Assembly (NCBI GenBank): GCA_003990745.1
Contig: RBNI01005324.1
Location: 1-12,730 of the forward strand
Length of the DNA: 12,730 bases
Direction: 5' to 3'
Source of the DNA: Jimgerdemannia flammicorona
Lineage: Eukaryota > Mucoromycota > Endogonomycetes > Endogonales > Endogonaceae
The stretch's first letter is position 1; each line of letters starts with the position of its first letter. The position numbers and the translations under genes are program-made. Under the pieces are notes generated by a model that was not told where the DNA came from, did not search any database, and saw only the letters and a list, made by a program, of their open reading frames with translations. Below are positions 7,578 to 12,730 of this stretch, one piece after another.

Positions 7578-9470
7578 TCATCCCATCCCCAGCCAGATCC
7601 AAGCACCACTTGGCTTCCAAGTCACCCTCTGCAACAGCCTGGGCATCCCCAATGCCTCTAAGATTTCCTGACATTCCACCCCATCCACCACCTCCATCTC
7701 TACCCAGTAATCTGTGCAGACTGCTCTCCACTTCTCCAATCCCTTCCTTGAGTCCCACAAGTATACTGCTCAGTTATTCACAATCCCCCTAAGTTCCTCC
7801 TCCCACTGATCATCAACTTGGTATTCAACTGATTCCAAAAGAACTACCAGGATCTCATTCCTCACCTTCCTCGGCACCTCCTCACCCAAGGGATTTCCTT
7901 CCAATACCTCTCTTCCATAACCTGGAATTCCTCTCCCCCCAGCTCCTCTGCTGCCACTCCTTTCAGAGTCTTCCACAGCCACTTCTCCTCATCCACCACC
8001 TCTGCCACACTCTGGGCACCCTGACCACCCCCCACCTCTGGGTCCACCAAAGCACTCCTCCTACTGACTCATCTCATTCCTCATCCAGTACATCCAGTAA
8101 CTCCTCCTCCCCCCCTGCCCCACCTGGGATGCTATACTGAGGGTGCACTCCTTTGCTCATTTCTGCATCTGCCTCCCCACTGCCATCCCTCTCCTCCCTC
8201 CATCTATCCTGTACCCCACCTTGGGCCATCCTGCCTCCCCTGGCCCAGGCACTCTCCTGCAATCCCACTTTCTCATCCCCTGTGCTACTGCCCACCCCAC
8301 TACCACCCAACCACACCAGCAGCTCCTTCTGGATTCTCCTCCCCTGCATCTTCTCCCAGGTCACCTGATCCATTCTGACCTTCTTCCCATCGACCACTTC
8401 CACTGCCATCCTGGCCTCATACTCCTTCCAAGCCAATCTCCTCCTCTTGACTGCTCCCTCCAAATCCTCCAGAGCCTCAAGCAAGTCTTCCTCCTCTTCC
8501 TGAGTCCCCTTCACCCGCATGACCTTGCACTCCATCTGTTCCCACTTCAGAGTCACTGGCCAGTCCCTTTTCTTCCCATGTTCTCCTTCCCAGCCTGCCT
8601 TACCCAGATGTTGACATCACCAGTCCAGAGCCCTGTACCCTCCCAGACCTTGAACCTGACATCCATAATCTCCCCATACTCCTTGACTGCCTTTACAACC
8701 AACTCTCTGGCCCTCTCCTTTGACACTGTAGAGAGGTTGAACACTGCCAACTATACCACTTCGGGGTCCCACACATGTATCTGGCCATAGAGACTACAAC
8801 TCTACCTACTGTTACCCCCTTCTCCATAGCTGCCAGCAATGCTTCCTCTTCCTTGAACCCCACCTCGACACTTCACCGATGCTGTATCTTTTGCCTTCTG
8901 TGCCACTAGGCCCAAGATCATCCTCGCAGTTACTGCCAAGCCTCTGAAACACATTGTAACAGCAAATTCTGATCTCAATTTCTTGAGTAACAGTGCTGAC
9001 ACCATGCCCATCACTCCATCCACCAGGTCCCTGGGCCTTGTGCCCACCACCTGTCCTGAACTAGCAACTGCTATCACATCTGGATTTTTTTCCAGATTCC
9101 CCATCACAGCTCCATCAACAGTCACATCTCCAGCCCCTATGCCCTCCCCACCCCTACTGCCAGACACCCCCCTGGGTACTCCCTCCTGTCCCCCAGTAGC
9201 AGCCATTGATACCTTCCCCAGGCCCAGCCAACCATCCAGACCAGAGGCCATTCTCCCCATTTTGACCTTATCCACAAAGGTCGACCTCTCCCCTCCCCAC
9301 TGCCTCAGGCTGCCCCTCCCTCCACCACCAGTGCCTCGGCCAGCCATTGAGGCCCCTGGCATCCCCAGACCATCTTCTCTCCTCCCTACTTGCTGCCAGC
9401 CAAAAGCACCACTGCCCCCCTGGCCAGCATGCTCACCATTTCGATTGTTGCTATTTATATTGATAGTCAT
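7578..9470 (-). pseudogene. LINE ORF1 (RNA-binding, gag-like), broken
   Basis: ORF1 proteins coat the LINE RNA. The start is the first ATG after the 5' end (9470). The first 222 codons are Gly/Arg-rich and low-complexity, ending in a stop at 8802. The same phase continues after stops with 8750-8553, where VFNLSTVSKERARELVVKAVKEYGEI, then VRFKVW and DVNIWV, looks like an RRM fold (strand-helix-strand-strand). A frameshift leads to 8556-8074, rich in Glu/Lys and probably coiled (EEEEDLLEALEDLEGAVKRRR). Further shifts lead to 8050-7862 and 7982-7578. The total of about 630 codons is long but within range for fungal and plant elements. I see no CCHC knuckle, which Tad1-type ORF1 proteins usually have. 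The RRM call is by pattern only. Confidence 0.7.
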
Positions 9471-9557
9471 CTATCACCAAAAATATTGTAAAAAGTATTG
9501 TCTGAGTTTTGTATCACCTGAATGTTACCAGTGAAAGGATTATCGGGATCAAGTGTG
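9471..9557 (-). other. LINE 5' leader, possible internal promoter
   Basis: About 87 bp between the right target-site copy and the ORF1 ATG. It is much more AT-rich than the rest of the element but lies inside the duplication, so it belongs to the LINE. Autonomous LINEs carry an internal promoter near the 5' end, but I see no specific motif that proves one here. Confidence 0.6.
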
Positions 9558-9575
9558 TATATGATAACTATGTCT
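9558..9575. repeat. Target-site duplication, right copy (LINE 5' side)
   Basis: Identical over 18 bp to 3785-3802. After it, the copia pol sequence resumes. If the LINE and one copy are removed, codon phase across the junction is continuous for a few codons before an independent one-base frameshift at about 9580-9588. Confidence 0.93.
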
Positions 9576-10480
9576 GATGAATCTAATATAGTATCAACAC
9601 TTAGGACATATTGGCAAGATGAGCCTCAAATGTATAATAATAAGCAGCTCAGTGAGTAGATTACCAGTATATATATATCTAGAGGATAACTTTTATAAGG
9701 TATACCAGGAAAACAAAGCTTTCTGGCAATTATTTAAAAAATGATTAAAGCATGCCTTAGAGATAGTTGATCTCATCTATACTGATATATGTGGTCCAAT
9801 ATATACTCCATCACACTCTAGCAAGAGATATTTTCTGATATTTATCAACAATCATATATGTAAGGCATATGTATATTTCCTATTAGTAAAGAGTAAAGTC
9901 TTAGAGAAATTCAAAGAATTCAAAGCAATTGTCAAGAATGAAAAAGAATGTAGAATACATATTCTATACTCAGATCATAGATGTAAATATGTCAACAATA
10001 TATTCAGATATTTCTTGATGATACACAGCATAAGCCATTAAACAACAGCTTCTTATATACCTCAGCAGAATGGCATAGCTGAGTGATTTAACCATATAGT
10101 CACATATGATGATTAATGCAGCAGAATTGAGATATTTCTATTGGGCTGAAGTCATTAATACAGTAGTATATATCTACAACAGATGTGTATCTTGATTATT
10201 AAGCACGAATTCCAGAAACAATAAGTTTTCCAGAGATACTAATTATATCTCTGAGGAATTATAAAGTGGGACAAAGCTGGATATATCATATCTATGGATC
10301 TTTAGTTTTAAGGCATATGTCTTTAACAAAAGCAATATCAGATGACACAAATTCAAGCCAAAGATGGTCAAGCACATACTCCTAAAATATAGCAGGAAAT
10401 CATATAGGCTCTATGATGAACAATTTAATGAAAAAGACTCAGAGATCTGTGTGGAAGTTCTGGTAGAAACCTCTACATTC
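9576..10480 (+). pseudogene. Ty1/copia GAG-pre-integrase and integrase domains
   Basis: Integrase inserts the element cDNA. At 9586-9630 the frame reads I-stop-YQHLGHIGKMSLK, where the family has LWHxRLGHxxxxxLK. The Trp-His of the zinc-binding HHCC have become stop and Tyr. The core, open from 9745, has YTDICGP (Asp at 9784), YSDHRC where YSDNGGEY is usual (Asp at 9973), and YIPQQNGIAE (Glu at 10081). The spacings are 62 and 35 residues, the exact D,D(35)E geometry of copia integrases. Stops lie at 10039 and right after the Glu (10084). In other phases follow YWAEVINTVVYIYNRC and FSFKAYVFNKSN...YSRKSYRLYD, the conserved FWAEAVNTAxYxxNR and FGCKAYV...GYSxxxKGYRLYD blocks. Confidence 0.92.
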
Positions 10481-10804
10481 CAGCTGGTGCAATAACTGGT
10501 ACTGCTATCATCTCTGATAACTTCAGTTATGAATCAAAACTATTTTCAACCACTGTATATGTCTGAGCCAGAGTTGCCTGAGCCAAGGATCACTGAGATC
10601 AAAGATGAAGTTGATAGTAAATACAACAACAAAGGATCTTCTATAAAAAGTAAATAAATACAAAAGTGCTCCAATGTTTGCCAAGAAAATCATTCAGAAT
10701 TAGAAAGTTATTGGAATATATCAGCAAGTCCTAGTTGATAACAAAAAGACTATATGAGCTATATTGAAGCATATGAGTACATATATATCATGACATCTTC
10801 TATT
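10481..10804 (+). pseudogene. Copia pol linker between integrase and reverse transcriptase
   Basis: About 320 bp of degenerate pol. It includes a Pro/Glu-rich stretch (PLYMSEPELPEPRITEIKDE, about 10552-10610), typical of the variable, acidic region between copia integrase and RT. Stops interrupt it downstream. No separate gene is seen. Confidence 0.6.
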
Positions 10805-11640
10805 GAGCCAAGGATATATAATGAGGCTATGCAATACCCTGATAACAAGAAATGGCAATGTATGATAGATGAGAAATATAATTTACTCATTGAGAATAGT
10901 ATATAGAATCTTGTACCTCCTCTATCAAACTGTCAAGCAATTGGATACAAGTGGGTGTATAGAATAAAGCACAATGCTGATAGTAATGTAGAGATATAAA
11001 GCTCATTTTATTGCTAAGGATTATTTGTAGGATTATATTATAGACTATAATGAGATATTTTTGCTAGTATTCAAGCTTACTTTGCTTAGTATACTCCTTA
11101 TAATCGGTATACTATATGATCTCAAAATTCATTAAATAGATGTAAAGACAGTATTCCTAAATGGTAATATAGATATCAAAATATATATCTATCAACCACA
11201 AGGTTATGAAAATGTCAAGCTTGTATATAGATTATATAAGAGACTATATGGTATCAAGTAAGCAGTATAACTATAGAACAAAAGGATTGATAAAAATCTT
11301 TTTGATAATAGATTTACATATTGCATAGTAGATAATTATATATATATTCAGCATTACAATAATGGTGATAAAGTATTTTTGGACATATAGATTGATGATA
11401 TAATCATTATTGCTAACAATAATAGGCTTAATAGAGTCAAAGAAACCCTACACCAAGAATTCAAGATGACTGATATGAGTAATATATCTTTCCTTTTGAA
11501 GATATCCATTATATATAATAGGAATATGAATACTATACATCTCTCACAAGTGATATATGCCAAAGCTATTCTCAAATACTTCAATATAAGTGAATATAAA
11601 TCTGTTGGCACTCTGATGGAGACTTCTGTAAAGTTAAGGA
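10805..11640 (+). pseudogene. Ty1/copia reverse transcriptase (RVT_2) domain
   Basis: Converts element RNA to cDNA. The domain begins EPRIYNEAMQYPDNKKW (10805), the family's EPxTYxEAxxxxxxxxW, and continues to IGYKWVYRIK (10940-10969). A frameshift near 10990 moves it to the next phase, which holds to 11640: YKAHFIAKDY (YKARLVAKGF), DVKTVFLNG with the first catalytic Asp at 11139-11141, QPQGYE, YGIK, and IDDI with the Asp pair at 11394-11399. The residue before IDD is a stop (11388) where LYVDD normally reads Tyr. FKMTDMSNISFLLKI (usual FxMxDLGxxxxFLGI) and IHLSQVIYAKAILKYF (HLSQxxYxxxxLxxF) follow. The catalytic residues are intact, but several stops and the frameshift kill it. Confidence 0.93.
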
Positions 11641-12390
11641 AGTCCAAAAATATATCTAAGAATAATGATAATATGCTAAGAGTACTGTTACTAATATTCT
11701 TTATTGACAAGCAGTCAGTTCCCTTATATATCTCATATTTGGAATGAGGTCTGATATATTCTATGCTATTAATAAAGTAGTATAGTATTGCTCATACTAT
11801 AACAACTCACACTGGTCAGCAATCAAGAGGATTTTCAGATACCTAAGAGATCAGTATACTATATGCTCACATTGGGTAGTGATATTGGATTAAGTAGGAG
11901 TAATGGCAAGAGCAAAAATATCTGGCTATCTGGCATATATAATGTTGATTAGATCAGAGACTTAGATGACTACTGGTCTATGACCAGATATCTCTTTCAT
12001 ATTAGCAAAAATGACAAAGAAGTTATCTTGTAGCAAATGTATAAGTAATTATCTGTGGCAATATTATCAATACAAGCAGAGTACCAGGTATTTTCATTAG
12101 TAATAAAGGAAGCTATTTGGCTCCATGATTTTATAAAAGATCTCAGATTTACTTAAAAAAGTACTATATTATATCAGAATAATCAGTCTATAATTATACT
12201 TGCAAAAAATCCAGTACATTATAGCAAAATGAAACATATTGATATACAGCATTATTTTATATATAAATATATAGAAATCAGTACTATATACTTAGAATAC
12301 ATCTCCATAATATGATTGCAGACTCATTGACCAAAGCTCTTCTAAAGCTACAATTTAAGCAATATACTAAAGAAATGGGTCTTATAAGCT
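11641..12390 (+). pseudogene. Ty1/copia connection and RNase H domain
   Basis: RNase H removes element RNA after minus-strand synthesis. The connection reads QAVSSLIYLIFGMRSDIFYAINKV (about 11705-11780), matching YRxxVGSLxYLxxxTRPDIxYAVxxL. SHWSAIKRIFRYLR follows. The RNase H phase from 11941 has NVD-stop-IRD, where the motif is DADWAGD, so the first acidic residue, the Trp and the Gly have changed. It then has IQAEYQVFSLVIKEAIWL (Glu at 12079-12081; the family has TEAEYxAxxxxxxExxWL) and NPVHYSKMKHIDIQHYF (12207-12258), the strongly conserved NPVxHxRTKHIDIxxHF. The coding match fades by about 12390. At least two frameshifts and many stops are present. Confidence 0.9.
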
Positions 12391-12663
12391 ATATACTAGC
12401 ATTCAGTTGATTACAGGACTTTTTAGGCTTTAAAAGACCTTTTTTATCATATAATATATATATTAACATCCCTTATCTATAAGTGGAATATACATATAAG
12501 TATTTCTGATATTTCAGACATATTTTAGAATACTTTTTGAACTATGAAAATTCCTTGAATATAAGATTTTATATAGTAAATTGAGTTATATACATTTATA
12601 GTTTTGTATGTATTATATATTGCTTTTATTCTAGATTGTATTCTTTTTTTTAGGGATACATGC

Positions 12664-12667
<4 letters not shown>
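12391..12667. other. AT-rich 3' flank of copia, LTR not identified
   Basis: The polypurine tract and 3' LTR would be expected here. The sequence is extremely AT-rich, with a T-rich patch near 12440 and another at 12644-12652. I find no clear polypurine tract and no block repeated in the 5' flank (1850-2131). An LTR may be present but decayed. I see no gene. Confidence 0.5.

Positions 12668-12730
<63 letters not shown>
12668..12730. repeat. Poly(T) run at right edge
   Basis: Sixty-three uninterrupted T reaching the last base. It is either the A-tail of another - strand retroposon beyond the window, as at 3802, or a homopolymer artefact at a contig or gap edge. It is far longer and cleaner than the LINE tail at 3802-3822, which makes an artefact or a very recent insertion more likely than an old tail. 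Confidence 0.9.

Larger units (their letters stand above)
3803..9557 (-). mobile_element. Full-length but dead non-LTR retrotransposon (LINE)
   Basis: On the - strand the order is: short leader, ORF1, ORF2 (AP endonuclease, reverse transcriptase, zinc finger), 3' UTR, A-tail. An 18-bp target-site duplication bounds it on both sides, so it is apparently not 5'-truncated. Length is about 5.75 kb, normal for two-ORF elements of the L1 and Tad1 groups. I cannot place the clade by eye: the APE-type endonuclease and the CCHC finger after the RT fit both. Several stops and frameshifts in both ORFs, plus loss of a catalytic Asp in the RT, show it is inactive. Composition is about half GC, strikingly C-rich on the + strand and G-rich on the coding strand, unlike the AT-rich copia element around it. 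Confidence 0.93.
2132..12390 (+). mobile_element. Degenerate Ty1/copia retrotransposon split by a LINE
   Basis: The domain order is the one that defines Ty1/copia (Pseudoviridae): gag with CCHC knuckle, protease, integrase, reverse transcriptase, RNase H. This separates it from Gypsy elements, where integrase comes last. Without the inserted LINE and one target-site copy (3803-9575) the internal region is about 4.5 kb, normal for the family. All domains contain stops and the pol frame shifts several times, so the copy is not autonomous. No LTR could be recognised on either side. GC content is very low and CpG is almost absent (I count about four in roughly 7 kb of AT-rich sequence around the LINE). 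Many damaging changes are transitions at conserved positions, which suggests cytosine deamination or RIP-like mutation rather than random drift. Confidence 0.9.

Noticed and set aside
8143..8790. 215-codon open frame on the + strand, Pro/Leu/Ser-rich
   Set aside because: It lies antisense to LINE ORF1. The C-rich strand produces few stops by composition, and the protein has no domain character. The - strand frames carry RRM-like and coiled segments.
8983..9534. 183-codon Pro/Ser-rich open frame on the + strand
   Set aside because: Same cause: antisense to the start of LINE ORF1, low-complexity Pro runs, and it reads through the LINE 5' leader.
1..12730. A new defence, secretion or biosynthetic system
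   Set aside because: All recognisable coding sequence belongs to retrotransposons. No operon-like gene set, RNA gene or conserved unknown intact gene is present.

Overview
This window holds no intact host gene. It is a transposon graveyard from a eukaryotic nuclear genome. A filamentous fungus is the likeliest source, because of the intron-free AT-rich Ty1/copia wreck, the LINE type and the near absence of CpG. The sequence alone cannot name the species, and another eukaryote is possible.

Layout. Positions 1-29 are A-rich. Positions 30 to about 2131 are very AT-rich and contain an unidentified 'ghost' reading frame (about 458-1404, extending weakly to about 1850), possibly a gag of another retroelement. 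From 2132 to about 12390, on the + strand, lies the internal region of a dead Ty1/copia element in canonical order: gag with zinc knuckle, protease, integrase, reverse transcriptase, RNase H. Every domain is recognisable, and every one is broken by stops and frameshifts.

The copia pol is split between protease and integrase by a second, complete element inserted on the - strand: a 5.75-kb non-LTR retrotransposon (LINE, 3803-9557). It has a short 5' leader, ORF1 (RRM-like and acidic coiled segments), ORF2 (AP endonuclease, reverse transcriptase, CCHC-type zinc finger) and an A-tail. It is flanked by a perfect 18-bp target-site duplication (3785-3802 and 9558-9575). The LINE is also dead, with FADD changed to FVDN, many stops and several frameshifts. 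Its base composition is nevertheless quite different from its host: about half GC, with an extremely C-rich + strand, against about one-third GC or less around it.

History. The likely order is: (1) copia insertion; (2) decay of copia by transitions to very high AT, taking out catalytic and zinc-binding residues; (3) LINE insertion into copia. Both elements are almost free of CpG, which fits loss of methylated cytosines. The right edge is a run of 63 T and the left edge is A-rich. These are either tails of further retroposons or contig-edge artefacts. I see no tRNA, rRNA, CRISPR or bacterial-type operon, and no candidate for a new functional system. The interest lies in the nesting, the mutational pattern and the unidentified ghost frame.
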